60,000 nucleotides of DNA, taken from contig NC_087068.1 in NCBI RefSeq assembly GCF_963678635.1, positions 5,293,079-5,353,078 on the forward strand, read 5' to 3'. Source of the stretch: Symsagittifera roscoffensis. Taxonomy: Eukaryota > Xenacoelomorpha > Acoela > Convolutidae. The number at the start of each line of letters is the position of its first letter. Position 1 is the first letter of the stretch. The notes beneath the pieces were generated by a model. The model did not search any database. It saw only the letters and a program-made list of their open reading frames with translations, and was not told the DNA's origin. This document shows, one piece after another, positions 28,101 through 40,743 of this stretch. Both the position numbers and the translations under genes were made by a program.

Positions 28101-28854
28101 ATTAGTGAATTGAAGTATCTAGCATCTAGGACAATTTTAAGTGATTCTCCTTTAGCTAAGATGGTAACTGGGTTGATAAATGTATTACCTTTTGGTTGTT
28201 CTTCTTTATTTACTGGTGATTCAATTTCATATTGTTCTAAAATGTCAAGTAGTCTGTTTACTTTATCTTGTAAATGTATCGGTACCTTACTTGCTCTTTG
28301 CTTTTTGAAAACTGCGTCGGGTTTTAAAGGTAAATGTAGTGGTGAACTAATTTTTCCAATATTGAATTTTGATGTTGCATAAATTGTTAGATATTTTAAT
28401 AATAGTTCGGCTGAACTGTTGAAATCATTTTGTGTTATTTGAGAATGTTGAAAATTAAACCTTGTTAGAAACTTTTGTTGTTCTTCCGTATAAAGTGATA
28501 TTTTAAACGTTGGTTTAAAAAATGGTGTTTTTGTGAAGTAGTCAGTGTTTCTTTTTTCGTTTCTTATCATATTGTTTGTTGATAATTCTTCATCAAGAAT
28601 TGTGGATTGACATATATCTAGTAATTGTAATATATTATTGACTCGTTATGCTACTTCATTTGTGGGTGAAGTTGTAGCATTTGTTTTGCAGTCTCCTAAG
28701 AGTCCTTAGGTCCTTAGGGTAGTGTTATCTGGTATGGTGAATTGTTATATACGTGTAATGAAATAATATCTGAGTTTTAATGTTTCATGTATTTTATGGA
28801 TGAAATTGTGATTCGAAAAAATTTATGGATGGGTTTAAATTCAGGGTCTGACAT
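25128..28854 (-). pseudogene. pol: Pol pseudogene of element 2 (RT, RNase H, integrase)
   Basis: The frame starts MSDPEFKPIHKFF at 28854 and ends at 25128, almost the same total length as the intact 1233-aa pol. It is broken into at least seven pieces. The RT N-terminal part is at 28007-28570, and the palm at 27808-28041 has a shift just before the YLDD motif near 27820. The thumb is at 27436-27648, the RNase H part at 26711-27319 and the integrase at 25425-26321. The integrase piece still shows the zinc-finger Cys pair, SFDTKGP, TDNGTEF and GLVEGMN. The C-terminal end is at 25128-25400. A stop after the integrase piece at 25425 separates it from the tail. It cannot make an enzyme as it stands. 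Confidence 0.9.
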
Positions 28855-31800
28855 AAAGAGATGTTGTTTGTTTTGATCTTTATCGTACTGGTGTACTTGT
28901 TTGATTGAAAATTTATATACATTTCCTGATAGTGGTTTCATTTATTTTCGTTCCTGGTTGTATATAGGATAAAATTTGGAAAAAAATGGTGGTTGTTTGT
29001 TTAATCTTGGAAAGAATGTTAAGGATGTGTTTTTTGTTCTTTTGTTCTTATTATTTTTCCAATAACGAATTGTGTTAACCGTCGTAATTTTTCATCTAGT
29101 GAAATTTGATTGTATGCACTATTCATATCTGCGGTTGTGAAATATTTACCATTTATTTTTGTTAGAATTAATTGAATAGGTTCATTGGGCCAATTTCATT
29201 TAGATTCGTCAATTATTCAAATGAGGTATCTAGCATCTAGGACAATTTTTAGTGATTCTCCTTTAGCTAAGATGGTATTTGGGTTGATAAAGGTATTACT
29301 TTTTGGTTGTTCTTCTTTATTTACTGGTGATATAATTTCATATTGTTCTAAAATGTCAAGTAATCTGTTTACTTTATCTTGTATATGTATCGGTACCTTA
29401 CTTGCTCTGTGCTTTTTGAAGACTGCGTCAGGTTTTAAAGGTAAATGTAGTGGTGAACAAATTTTTCCAACATTGAATTTTGATGTTGCATAAATTGTTA
29501 GATTTTTTAATAATAGGTCGGCTAATTTGTTGAAATCATTTTGTGTTATTTGAGAATGTTGAAAATTAAACCTTGTTAGAAACTTTTGTTGTTCTTCCGT
29601 ATAAAGTGATATTTTAAACGTTGGTTTAAAATATGGTGTTTTTGTGAAGTGTTTTTTTTTCGTTGCTTATCATATTGTTTGTTGAAAATTCTTCATCAAG
29701 AATTGTGGATTGACATATATCTAGTAATAGTACTATATTATTGACTCGATATGCTACTTCATTTGTGGGTGAAGTTGTAGCATTTGTTTTGCAGTATCCT
29801 AAGAGTCCTTAGGGTAGTGTTATCTGGTATGGTGAATTTCTATACACCTGTAATGAAATAATATCTCAGTTTGAATGTTTCATATAATTTATGGATGAAA
29901 TTGTGATTTGAAAAAAGTTATTGATGGGTTTAAATTCAAGGTCTGACAAAAATAGATGTAGTTTGTTTTGGTCTTTATCGTACTGGTGTACTTGTTTGAT
30001 TGAAAATTTATGTACATTACCTGATAGTGGTTTCATTTGTTTTCGTTCCTGGTTGTATATAGGATAAAATTTGGAAAAAAAATGGTGGTTGTTTGTTTAA
30101 TCTTTGAAAGAATGTTAAGGATGTGTTTTTTGTTCTTTTGTTCTTATTATTTTTCCAATAACGAATTGTGTTAACCGTCGTAATTTTTCATCTAGTGACA
30201 TTTGATTCTATGCACTATTCATATCTGCGGTTGTGAAATATTTACCATTTATTTTTGTTAGAATTAATTGAATAGGTTCATTGGGCCAATTGCATTTAGA
30301 TTCGTCAATTATTGAAATGAGGTATCTAGTATCTAGGACAATTTTTAGTGATTCTCCTTTAGCTAAGATGGTATTTGGGTTGATAAAGGTATTACTTTTT
30401 GGTTGTTCTTCTTTATTTACTGGTGATATAATTTCATATTGTTCTAAAATGTCAAGTAATCTGTTTACTTTATCTTGTATATGTATCGGTACCTTACTTG
30501 CTCTGTGCTTTTTGAAGACTGCGTCAGGTTTTAAAGGTAAATGTAGTGGTAAACAAATTTTTCCAACATTGAATTTTGATGTTGCTTAAATTGTTAGATA
30601 TTTTAATAATAGTTCGGCTAATTTGTTGAATTCATTTTGTGTTATTTGAGAATGTTGAAAATTAAACCTTGTTAGAAACTTTTGTTGTTCTTCCGTATAA
30701 AGTGATATTTTAAACGTTGGTTTAAAATATGGTGTTTTTGTGAAGTGTTTCTTTTTTCGTTGCTTATCATATTGTTTGTTGAAAATTCTTCATCAGGAAT
30801 TGTGGATTGACATATATCTAGTAATAGTACTATATTATTGACTCGATATGCTACTTCATTTGTGGGTGAAGCTGTAGCATTTGTTTTGCAGTATCCTAAG
30901 AGTCCTTAGGGTAGTGTTATCTGGTATGGTGAATTTCTATACACCTGTAATGAAATATTATCTCAGTTTGAATGTTTCATATAATTTATGGATGAAATTG
31001 TGATTTAAAAAAAGTTATTGATGGGTTTAAATTCAAGGTCTGACAAAAATAGATGTTGTTTGTTTTGGTCTTTATCGTACTGGTGTACTTGTTTGATTGA
31101 AAAATTATGTACATTACCTGATAGTGGTTTCATTTGTTTTCGTTCCTGGTTGTATATAGGATAAAATTTGGAAAAAAAATGGTGGTTGTTTGTTTAATCT
31201 TTGAAAGAATGTTAAGGATGTGTTTTTTGTTCTTTTGTTCTTATTATATTTCCAATAACGAATTGTGTTAACCGTCGTGATTGTTCTTCTAGTGACATTT
31301 GATTGTATGCACTATTCATATCTGCGGTTGTGAAATATTACCATTTATTTTTGCTAGAGTTATTTGAATAGGTTCAATGGGCCAATTGCATTTAGATTCG
31401 TCAATTAGTGAATTGAGGTATCGAGCATCTAGGACAATTTTTAGTGATTCTCCTTTAGCTAAGATGGTAACTGGGTTGATAAAGGTATTACCTTTTGGTT
31501 GTTCTTCTTTATTTACTGGTGATATAATTTCATATTGTTCTAAAATGTCAAGTAGTCTGTTTACTTTATCTTGTAAATGTATCGGTACCTTACTTGCTCT
31601 TTGCTTTTTGAAAATTGCGTCGGGTTTTAAAGGTAAATGTAGTGGTGAACTAATTTTTCCAATATTGAATTTTGATGTTGCATAAATTGTTAGATATTTT
31701 AATAATAGTTCGGCTAAATTGTTGAATTCATTTTGTGTTATTTGAGAATGTTGAAAATTAAACCTTGTTAGAAACTTTTGTTGTTCTTCCGTATAAAGTG

Positions 31801-33455
31801 ATATTTTAAACGTTGGTTTAAAATATGGTGTTTTTGTGAAGCAGTCAGTGTTTCTTTTTTCGTTTCTTATCATATTGTTTGTTGATAATTCTTCATCAAG
31901 AACTGTGGATTGACATGTATCTAGTAATTGTAATATATTATTGACTCGATATGCTACTTCAGTTGTGGGTGAAGTTGTAGCATTTGTTTTGCAGTCTCCT
32001 AAGAGTCCTTAGGTCCTTAGGGTAGTGTTATCTGGTATGGTGAATTGTTATATACGTGTAATGAAATAATATCTGAGTTTTAAGGTTTCATGTATTTTAT
32101 GGATGAAATTGTGATTCGAAAAAATTTATGGATGGGTTTAAATTCAAGGTCTGACATGAAGAGATGTTGTTTGTTTTGATCTTTATCGTACTGGTGTACT
32201 TGTTTGATTGAAAATTTATATACATTACCTGATAGTGGTTTCATTTATTTCCGTTCCTGGTTGTATATGGGATAAAATTTGGAAAAAAAATGGTGGTTGT
32301 TTGTTTAATCTTTGAAAGAATGTTAAGGCTGTGTTTTTTGTTCTTTTGTTCTTATTATTTTCCAATAACGAATTGTGTTAACCGTCGTGATTGTTCATCT
32401 AGTGACATTTGATTGTATGCACTATTCATATCTGCGGTTGTTGAATATTTACCATTTATTTTTGTTAGAATTAATTGAATAGGTTCATTGGGCCAATTGC
32501 ATTTAGATTCGTCAATTAGTGAAATGAGGTATCTAGCATCTAGGACATTTTTTAGTGATTCTCCTATAGCTAAGATGGTAACTGGGTTGATAAAGGTATT
32601 ACTTTTTGGTTGTTCTTCTTTATTTACTGTTGATATAATTTCATATTGTTCTAAAATGTCAAGTAATCTGTTTACTTTATCTTGTAAATGTATCGGTACC
32701 TTACTTGCTCTTTGCTTTTTGAAAACTGCGTCAGGTTTTAAAGGTAAATGTAGTGGTGAACAAATTTTTCCAACATTGATTTTTGATGATGCATAAATTT
32801 TTAGATATTTTAATAATAGTTCGGCTAATTTGTTGAATTCATTTTGTGTTATTTGAGAATGTTGAAAATTAAACCTTGTTAGAAACTTTTGTTGTTCTTC
32901 CGTATAAAGTGATATTTTAAACGTTGGTTTAAAATATGGTGTTTTTGTGAAGTGTTTCTTTTTTCGTTGCTTATCATATTGTTTGTTGATAATTCTTCAT
33001 CAAGAATTGTGGATTGACATATATCTAGTAATTGTACTATATTATTGACTCGATATGCTACTTCATTTATGGGTGAAGTTGTAGCATTTGTTTTGCAGTA
33101 TCCTAAGAGTCCTTAGGGTAGTGTTATCTGGTATGGTGAATTGTTATATACGTGTAAAGAAATAATATCTGAGTTTTAATGTTTCATGTATTTTATGGAT
33201 GAAATTGTGATTCGAAAAAATTTATGGATGGGTTTAAATTCAAGGTCTGACATAAAGATATGTTGTTTGTTTTGATCTTTATCGTACTGGTGTACTTGTT
33301 TGATTGAAAAATTATATACATTTCCTGATAGTGGTTTCAGGTATTTTCGTTCCTGATTGTAAATTGGGTAAAATTTGGAGAAAAATGGTGGTTGTTTGTT
33401 TAATCTTTGAAAGAATGTTAAGGATGTGTTTTTTTGTCCTTTTGTTTTTATCTTT
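27947..33455 (-). repeat. Five tandem copies of a 1.1-kb gag-end/pol-start segment
   Basis: The phrase CCAATAACGAATTGTG recurs at 27947, 29059, 30155, 31252 and 32362, giving units of 1112, 1096, 1097, 1110 and about 1094 bp. Each unit runs from the end of gag through the pol start into the RT fingers, and its junction joins the gag tail to the RT frame at TTATTATTTTTCCAATAACG. The first unit (27947-29058) is the one continuous with pol, and the last continues into gag. The middle units share small deletions (GAAGTGTTTCTT in place of the longer GAAGTAGTCAGTGTTTCTT; unit 4 keeps the longer form as GCAGTCAGTG), so copies arose in steps. A 102-codon plus-strand frame in most copies is antisense to pol and not a gene. 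Confidence 0.9.
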
Positions 33456-36400
33456 TATATGAAGTTTGCTATTCAAAAAGTTTAAAGGTGTTAGGATTGG
33501 ATGTACCGATTTGATTTCATTTCAAGTAGGGATGTTAATAAAATTTGATTCTGCTCCTGAATCAACTAAAAAATATATTTCAAGATCGGGTGGTTGAAAT
33601 ACTTTCCTTTTTGGGCTTTCTAAGAGAAAAGGGATTGTCCAAATTTTTCTCTTGGCTGTTCTTTTTGTTTTTTTTGGTAAATGTGATTTGTACTTGAGCG
33701 TTGTTTTTCGTTATTGACTACTGTATTTATTTCGTTAACATTCTGTTCAATTGATACATCGTTTCTTATGGGTCTAGTATAGTAGCCTTGAAGAAGTTCC
33801 GATTGATTTTGTGAATGTGTGAAGTGAAGGGTTGTTCGTATACAATGGGTTTGTAGTCGTTTTCGACTTTGATCATATTAACTGAGATAGTGTGATTTGT
33901 ATCACTTTCGCTGTCTGTTGATTCACAATTAATGTGGTTTAATTGTATTTCGGTACTTTCTGTATTGTCAATACCAGGTGGATCTGAAGTTGTTTCTTCA
34001 AATGCTTGTACGTGATTAATTTGTCGCTGATGTTTTGGTCTGTTACTTCTATATTGGTGTTGGGAATCAAGATAGCGATTATTGTTTCTATAAGGGGATT
34101 GAGAATAATTCCTTCGATTGTTATAATTGGGATTCCTATTTTGTGAGTTGTTTCGTGACCTATTATAGTAATTGTTTTTGTTTCCTTGATAGTTAGATCT
34201 GTTGTATGAATTGTTTTTTGATCCATTATTTTGGTAAAGTTGATTTCTATTGTTTGAGTAACTTCTATTCCTGTTATTTGAATAGTTTCTATTTCTATTG
34301 TATGATGAATTTCGTGATCTATCGTTTGAGTAGTGTCTTTTCCTAGAGTTTGAATGGGAATTGATATTAGATGAATATTCTCTTCTGTTTGAATTTGAAC
34401 GTGAATAGTTGTTTCTATAGTGATTATTTTGGCTATTTGATTGACTATATCTACTTTGTGAGTATTTTCGTGAATTTCGTTGTTCTGGTGATCTACCTCT
34501 ATAGCTAGAGTTATAGGGTGATTGGTTTCTTGAGTAATTTGAATTATTTGGTGGTGGTTTACCAGAGCTGTTATTACTATGTATTTTTTTGTTTGGTAAA
34601 TTTTTAACTTTTTTCATGTATTGATAGAATGATTTATTTGGTTCTTTGTACATCTGTGGTTTGTTCTGATTATCTTGTTGTTTTTGTCTACATTCGGAAA
34701 TGCTGTGTCCGTATCTTTGGCAATAATTACACCATTTCCTCAAAGATGGTTTACCTTGAAAATTTGGATTTTTCTCATATATGTTCAAATTTTAAGTAAT
34801 TTTTTCAGTTAGGTCTACATCTGAATCGTTTATGTTGTTTATATGTGTAGTATTTGTTTCGATTCTATTAACGTATTGTAGTTTGAGATTTTCTGTTTCT
34901 TCAAGTTTCATTGTGATTTCTGCTTGTTCTAGTTTATCAACTAGTTTTCTGAAACCTAAATCTGGTTCACGAATTGATGAGGGATGTGATGCTCTCTTTT
35001 TAATAGCTATTTTTCTTAATTGAGGTGTTAGAGTCATCATTAAAATTTCTGTCATTTTCGTGTTTTTATAATCATGAGTGTTCAGTGAATATGATTTTCG
35101 AACTAGTGTTTCGATTCTAACTGCCAATTGTTTAATTGTCTCGTTTGGTAGTCTGCGAATTTCAATACATAAAACTCTTTGGTGTTGTTTATTTCTTACA
35201 AAATCAAACATTTTTGAAAATTCTTGTGTAAATCTTTTCCAATTTGTTTTTCTGTCTATTGGTAAAACTGGAAACCAGTTCTGGGCTGCGCCAACAAGTG
35301 TTGTTTGGATTAACGCTGTGTGTATATGTATCCAATTTTGATGGAGTGGTGTATTAATTGGTTCAGGTCCGATATTTAAAACTAAATTTGCTGTGACTGC
35401 GTTTAGATAATCTTCTACAGATTATTCAGTGTCTGTGCCTGTGAATACCATTAATGGTTTATTTGATGTTATTGATGATCCACCCATGAGGTATGGATTC
35501 ATAGTCATCTGTAGTGATTCTGCGGCATTTGGCATTTGTGAAAAATTTGTCAGTTGATTTTTTGTTAGTTCATGTTATTGTAAATAATATGGTAATGATA
35601 TTTCATTTTGCATATGTGTTGGTTGATATTAATCAGTGTTCACTGGGTTTTGCCTTTGTATTGGTTGATATGATGGTGTATGGGTTGGATTTTGCGTTTG
35701 CATTGGTTAGTGACTTTGTGTATTAGCTAAGTTTTGTGGATAAAAATTTGTATTTTGGGATGCTTGATTTGGTCGAAATGGTTTTGTACGGTATTCTTGT
35801 GTATATGGTGCAAAAATATCTGGTTGATAATGATCATCATCAACTGATGATATATAATTATGTGTATAGTAGGGTGGTTTTTGTTTATTTTGTTATGGCT
35901 GTTTACAGTTTTTATTCTGTTGAAAAAATGGGTAGTTTTCACTTGGGTCTGTTGGATTTCGTCGGTTGTCATTAGAAATTATGAAATTTGATGTTGGTTG
36001 TTGGAAATTTTGTCGTTGTGAAAATGAACGATTTTGAGGGTTTGTACGAAGAGGTTTAGATGTTTGTGATCTATTTACTTACTTATAATTGTGTTCTGCG
36101 AAATTACTTCTGGTGAATACTCTTTGTTTTTGTGGTGGTTTCGTCATTGGTCTAAGAGTTTGGTAATCCATATGTGAATACTTTGGAGCAACCAAGAGTT
36201 TAACCGCAGATTACAATGTTACTTGTGGTAATATTGAAGTCTTTGGTTTTGGCGTTGTGAGGTTTGGATGTATTGGTGAAATACTTTGCTGTGTAGTTGT
36301 TACAATTGTTTCAACTATTTCTTCATTTATAAAATGTGATGGTGTTTGAATATCCTGTTGTGTAAGATTTCTAGTTCCATTTAAGTTTTCTTGTTGTACA

Positions 36401-37292
36401 AGAGTTGAATTTAAACTATTATTTTGTCTTCTATCGGGTAAAAATGAGTTATAATTTAATGGTGTTCCATCTAATGTGAGTGGAATTACTTTTACATAAT
36501 CTTTGTGAATAGTTATTGTACTGATTGCTTGACTTGAGTTGTCTATTGGAATGTTCAGGAATAATGGATGAGACCAATCAGGGTCCCAAATGTAATCTGA
36601 TTGTTCGGCAATGACAGTGTCATCATTTGTACGTTGGGGTCTGAAATTTTTTCTTGCTTGTGCAACTAAATCTGTATTGTGGGTAAAATAGTCAAATATA
36701 AACCATGCAAAGATTTTTGTAATTCGTGTTTGACATTTGGTGAAATTTCAGTGTTTGAAAAATTTTCACGAATTGTGTTTAAAAGTATTGAGAATGCGGC
36801 AATTTCATTTCTTACATTTGTGTGTCTTGATGTTTGAAAGGGTGATGTGCTTTCGGTTTCTGTTCTTTCTAGTATGGATAAATAATTATATATTTTTGCA
36901 AAAACATCGTTAGTGAAAATTGAATTCGCTCTCTGTGAATTCTGATGTTGTATGTTTTTAATGTATTCTGTGAATACTTTTGAAAATTCTATATCGACAT
37001 CATCTGTTTGGATAACATATTTGCCATGAAATTTACTTGCTGTACTGAGTTCTATGGTGTAAATTCCATATTGTTGTGTTAAGTTACATAGTCCTTTTTT
37101 ATAATGATCGACAATTTGTCTTTTGATTTTTATTTCTGGGAATTCTGCTTTTCATGGGCTAATCCCTTGTTGAAATATATTTGCGATTAGATTACGGCAA
37201 AATTGTCTTTGTCCTCTGTCTTCAGTGAGTGAAATGATGATAAATGGGAAAGCAGAGTCTTCGTCTGGTTTTTCGTCACTTGGGCTTTGGCT
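33456..37292 (-). pseudogene. gag: Gag-protease pseudogene of element 2
   Basis: The largest surviving piece, 33766-34788, has the zinc knuckle (CNYCQRYGHSISEC) and the Arg/Ser/Asn/Tyr-rich tract. The piece at 34792-35211 is the capsid part. Between the capsid and 37292 the N-terminal region is recognisable but full of stops. The start codon is lost (the ATG of element 1 reads TTG here, near 37292). The protease keeps VDSGAESN near 33560, but about 200 bp after it are deleted relative to element 1, removing most of the flap and C-terminal strand. Confidence 0.88.
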
Positions 37293-37729
37293 CAATTTTT
37301 CGATTTATGACTGTTAGTGCGTAATGTTCAATGTGTCTGATTGGTTGTTTCCAACTGTATAAACGTACTGGTTTATTTTTGTATATCTTTTTTATTCTTC
37401 TTTTTCCTTGTTTTGGTGAATGCGATGTAGATTCTGAGTCGGAAAAGTATAATTGATCGTGAATTGGGTGATTTTTATTTATTGTGTCTTTGAGTTTGCG
37501 AAGTGCATCTAACTTGTTGACTTCTGATTCTGAGACTGCGTTTCTACGCTTTGAAAATCTTTTTCGCGTGATTTGTTTTTGTTAACTTAAATTTTTTCTT
37601 TTTATTATTTGTGCGAATATATCCGATTGTTTTTTTGTGCGGTGTAATTACAAGATCGTATGCTTCGTTATTTATTTCACATTTGTGTAGTACGATTGTT
37701 TCTTTTTTTCCTAAATTGTTCAGTGACAT
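37270..37729 (-). pseudogene. ORF0 copy A of element 2, frameshifted
   Basis: The frame starts MSLNNLGKKETIVLHKCEI and follows the element 1 ORF0 for about 45 codons. It then shifts in the A-rich stretch near 37590, ending after 61 codons. The basic tract, the Ser/Glu part and the second basic patch remain readable in the next frame. The same lesion is present in copy B, so it predates the duplication. Confidence 0.7.
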
Positions 37730-38559
37730 AAGGTTTAGGATAAAGGGTGCAAGATTGTTATTAGTGATTTTAATATCCTAGACTGTTAGTCCTTACGATT
37801 TGTTTGCTGAGCTTAACCTGGGTTTTTTTATGTAGGGTTGCAGAGAAAAGTATATATCGACTTCGAAGAATGATTGTTACTTTCTCGTGGCTATTCTAAG
37901 TTAAGGTGTTAATTTACTTAATCTTACTTAGGGGTAGTGATTATGTTCAAGGGTTGGACAATAGTAAATTGATCCACAAGGTTCAGAAATAATTAGAACA
38001 CAGGTAATTCGTTAGATACTATTTTAAAAATTACTAAGATTTAAGATTTAGCCTGGGTCAGGTAAGAGGGGGGATTAAGTGAAGGATGAATAACCGAAGT
38101 TCTTCACTGTTTAGCTTAATTTAAATGGTTAGCGTGATTGAAAAAGTTCTATTAGTCCTGGGTCTTTGAAAGGGTTGGGTAGTGAATTGACGTTTGAGGT
38201 CATTAGACACTTTCTTTATTGGGTGGGGGAAAACAAAATTGTTCTTTTTGATCCAAGGATAGGCCTTGATGATCAGAATATAATTTTTTATAGTATAAAA
38301 TGGATTTAATTTAATTATTTAAAGGAAATCCAAGGAAAACCTTGATGATCTATTTTAAGATTGAACAATTTGAAATTAAATAAAGGAAAAAATTTGGATG
38401 AGCCTTTAAACATAAATTAAATTTATTTGATAAAAAGGTTTAATGTTTTATGATATTAGTTATTTAATGATTGCTGTTATGTTTAGGCGATGAAGCTGGG
38501 GATGCCAAGATGATTTATATATACTAGCAATTTATGATCATGTTTTTCGTCTGGTTTTT

Positions 38560-39027
38560 CGTCTGGTTTTTCGTCACTTGGGCTTTGGCTCAATTTTTCG
38601 TTTTATGACTGTTAGTGCGTAATGTTCAATGTGTCTGATTGGTTGTTTCCAACTGTATAAACGTACTGGTTTATTTTTGTATATCTTTGTTATTCTTCTT
38701 TTTCCTTGTTTTGGTGAATGCGATGTAGCTTCTGAGTCGAAAAAGTATAATTGATCGTGAATTGGGTGATTTTTATTTATTGTATCTTTGAGTTTGCGAA
38801 GTGCATCTAACTTGTTGACTTCTGATTCTGAGACTGCGTTTCTACGCTTTGAAAATCTTTTTCGCGTGATTTGTTTTTATTAACTTAAATTTTTTCTTTT
38901 TATTATTTGTGCGAATATATCCGATTGTTTTTTTGTGCGGTTTAATTACAAGATCGTATGCTTCGTTATTTATTTCACATTTGTGTAGTACGATTGTTTG
39001 TTTATTTCCTAAATTGTTCAGTGACAT
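38560..39027 (-). pseudogene. ORF0 copy B of element 2, frameshifted
   Basis: Starts MSLNNLGNKQTIVLHKCEI and ends at the same frameshift as copy A. It reads NKQ at residues 8-10 like element 1, where copy A reads KKE. It is followed by a second remnant of the gag start near 38595. Confidence 0.7.
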
Positions 39028-39841
39028 AAGGTTTAGGATGAAGGGTGCAAGATTGTTATTAGTGATTTTAATATCCTAGACTGTTAGTCCTTACGATTTG
39101 TTTGCTGAGCTTAACCTGGGTTTTTTATGTAGGGTTGCAGAGAAAAATATATATCGACTTCGAAGAATGATTGTTACTTTCTCGTGGCTATTCTAAGTTA
39201 AGGTGTTAATTTACTTAATCTTACTTAGGGGTAGTGATTATGTTCAAGGGTTGGACAATAGTAAATTGATCCACAAGGTTCAGAAATAATTAGAACACAG
39301 GTAATTCGTTAGATACTATTTTAAAAATTACTAAGATTTAAGATTTAGCCTGGGTCAGGTAAGAGGGGGGATTAAGTGAAGGATGAATAACCGAAGTTCT
39401 TCACTGTTTAGCTTAATTTAAATGGTTAGCGTGATTGAAAAAGTTCTTTTAGTCCTGGGTCTTTGAAAGGGTTGGGTAGTGAATTGACGTTTGAGGTCAT
39501 TAGACACTTTATTTATTGGGTGGGGGAAAACAAAATTGTTCTTTTTGATCCAAGTATAGGCCTTGATGATCAGAATATAATTTTTTATGGTATAAAATGG
39601 ATTTAATTTAATTATTTAATGGAAATCCAAGGAAATCCTTGATGATCTATTTTAAGATTGAACAATTTGAAATTAAATAAAGGAAAAAATTTGGATGAGC
39701 CTTTAAACATAAATTAAATTTATTTGATAAAAAGGTTTAATGTTTTATGATATTAGTTATTTAATGATTGCTGTTATGTTTAGGCGATGAAGCTGGGGAT
39801 GCCAAGATGATTTATATATACTAGCAATTTATGATCATGTT

Positions 39842-40053
39842 AACTAATTTTTATTTTTTATTTTCAATAAACATAATTTTCTGATATCTTTTTGAATTTT
39901 ACTGCAGTTTTAGAGAAAACGATTTGAGGTGTTTTTATAAATCGTTGCTGTAGAATAGTAAATGGGATTCAGCGCCTGAAATGATCATTGAAGATTTTTC
40001 TTCCAGTTTTCTATGTTTGCAGATGAAAATCTAAACTCATTGCTAGTAAAACT
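39842..40053 (-). other. Leader between duplicated block and leader ORF, element 2
   Basis: Non-coding. It carries the TACTGCAG word also seen near 11470 and otherwise follows the element 1 leader at about 11400-11576. Confidence 0.4.
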
Positions 40054-40233
40054 CTAAATAAAAAAAGTTTGTTCTGGCTTTTGCCGTACGACCATGAAAC
40101 TTAATTGTAAATGTCTTCGTAGTCGTAGATCGTCTCTTGTCCGAGGCCTTCTTCCAATACCTGGTAGTTCTCGTATTGTACGGAATAATGGCTCTGATCT
40201 TTTGAGTCGTAGAGACATTTCAGTTATTATCAT
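40054..40233 (-). CDS. Conserved leader ORF (59 aa), element 2
   Basis: The frame from ATG 40233 to TAG 40054-40056 matches the 77-aa leader ORF of element 1. SLRLKRSEP, GIGRRPRTRDD and VRQKPEQTF are kept, and many third positions differ. The C-terminal 18 residues are lost to a stop in the run of T near 40055; the downstream codons are still similar after a shift. Too short for normal ORF calling. Kept reading frame in an otherwise decayed element supports a protein-coding role before decay. Confidence 0.5.
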   Translation of the reverse strand: MIITEMSLRLKRSEPLFRTIRELPGIGRRPRTRDDLRLRRHLQLSFMVVRQKPEQTFFI

Positions 40234-40318
40234 GTAACATTTTTGAAAAGGTTTTTGTCTATTTCTAATCTATCTGTTAGTTCTAAGCTAATTTGTTTTT
40301 TAAGGTCTTGTTTGAGAG

Positions 40319-40332
40319 TTATGGTCGCACCA
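40319..40332 (-). promoter_or_regulatory. Primer-binding site of element 2
   Basis: TGGTGCGACCATAA stands on the minus strand, 2 nt inside the 5' LTR, identical to element 1. Confidence 0.75.
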
Positions 40333-40334
40333 GA

Positions 40335-40743
40335 TGAGTTCGGTTCGAGGTGTAACTCATCGAGTAATTTTGGATAGGGTTCACCGTCTGCCCGTCACGC
40401 TATCTTATTTCCGGCCGGATAGATTCGTGCAACTTCTTAGTCTAATACCGATCCTAATCTTACTCTTATATCTGCTAGTCTCAGGGTGTTTAACTAGTTT
40501 CTGCTAGGCTCAATAGGTCTAGAGTATACTGGCTTATTGCGATTGCTAAAGGCCTCTTGGAGAGGTAACTAATTTCTAAGTTAAATTCAAATCTCTCTGG
40601 TGCTGAAATTACAAGTAATTTCAGCACTTACAAATAAGTGGGTTGTTAGTTAGATGGATCGTGATTGGTTAAAATTCAATATTTTATAGAGATAAAATAT
40701 CCAATTTATAACCAATAAAAATATAGTTTTTGATCTGGTTCCA
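40335..40743 (-). repeat. 5' LTR of element 2 (409 bp)
   Basis: The sense strand starts TGGAACC at 40743 and ends AACTCA at 40335. It keeps the palindrome (40600-40627) and an ATATAAGAG TATA-like word near 40464-40472. Host-like sequence begins at 40744. Confidence 0.9.

Larger units (their letters stand above)
37255..39841 (-). repeat. Tandem duplication of leader plus ORF0 (1298-bp unit)
   Basis: The copies are about 37255-38542 and 38543-39841; matched landmarks are 1298 bp apart (the ORF0 starts at 37729 and 39027). Each copy holds the ORF0 start, the GGGTTGG modules, the stem-loops and the TTTAGGCGATGAAGCTGGGG word. The join is at GATCATGTT followed by a doubled CGTCTGGTTTTT. The two copies differ at only a few bases, so the duplication is younger than most damage in the element. 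As a result the primer-binding site is about 1.3 kb further from gag than in element 1. Confidence 0.9.
16450..40743 (-). mobile_element. Element 2: degenerate 24.3-kb Ty3/gypsy retroelement with env
   Basis: Two LTRs of 409 bp in the same orientation (16450-16858 and 40335-40743) are closer to each other than to the LTR of element 1; both share GCTAAAGG.CTCTTGGAGAGG where element 1 differs. Between them lies one strand-biased block with a primer-binding site inside the right LTR, leader, ORF0, gag, pol, basic ORF, membrane ORF and env in minus-strand order. Just before the left LTR the sense strand reads GGATGGG, a short purine tract. All large ORFs carry stops or shifts. Size is swollen by a five-copy 1.1-kb array and a 1.3-kb leader duplication. 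Flanking 4-mers are TATC (left) and TAAC (right), so a target duplication is at best imperfect. Confidence 0.8.

Noticed and set aside
28074-32796. Five plus-strand 102-codon frames, near-identical, in the tandem array
   Set aside because: They are antisense to the RT N-terminal region and recur only because that segment is duplicated.
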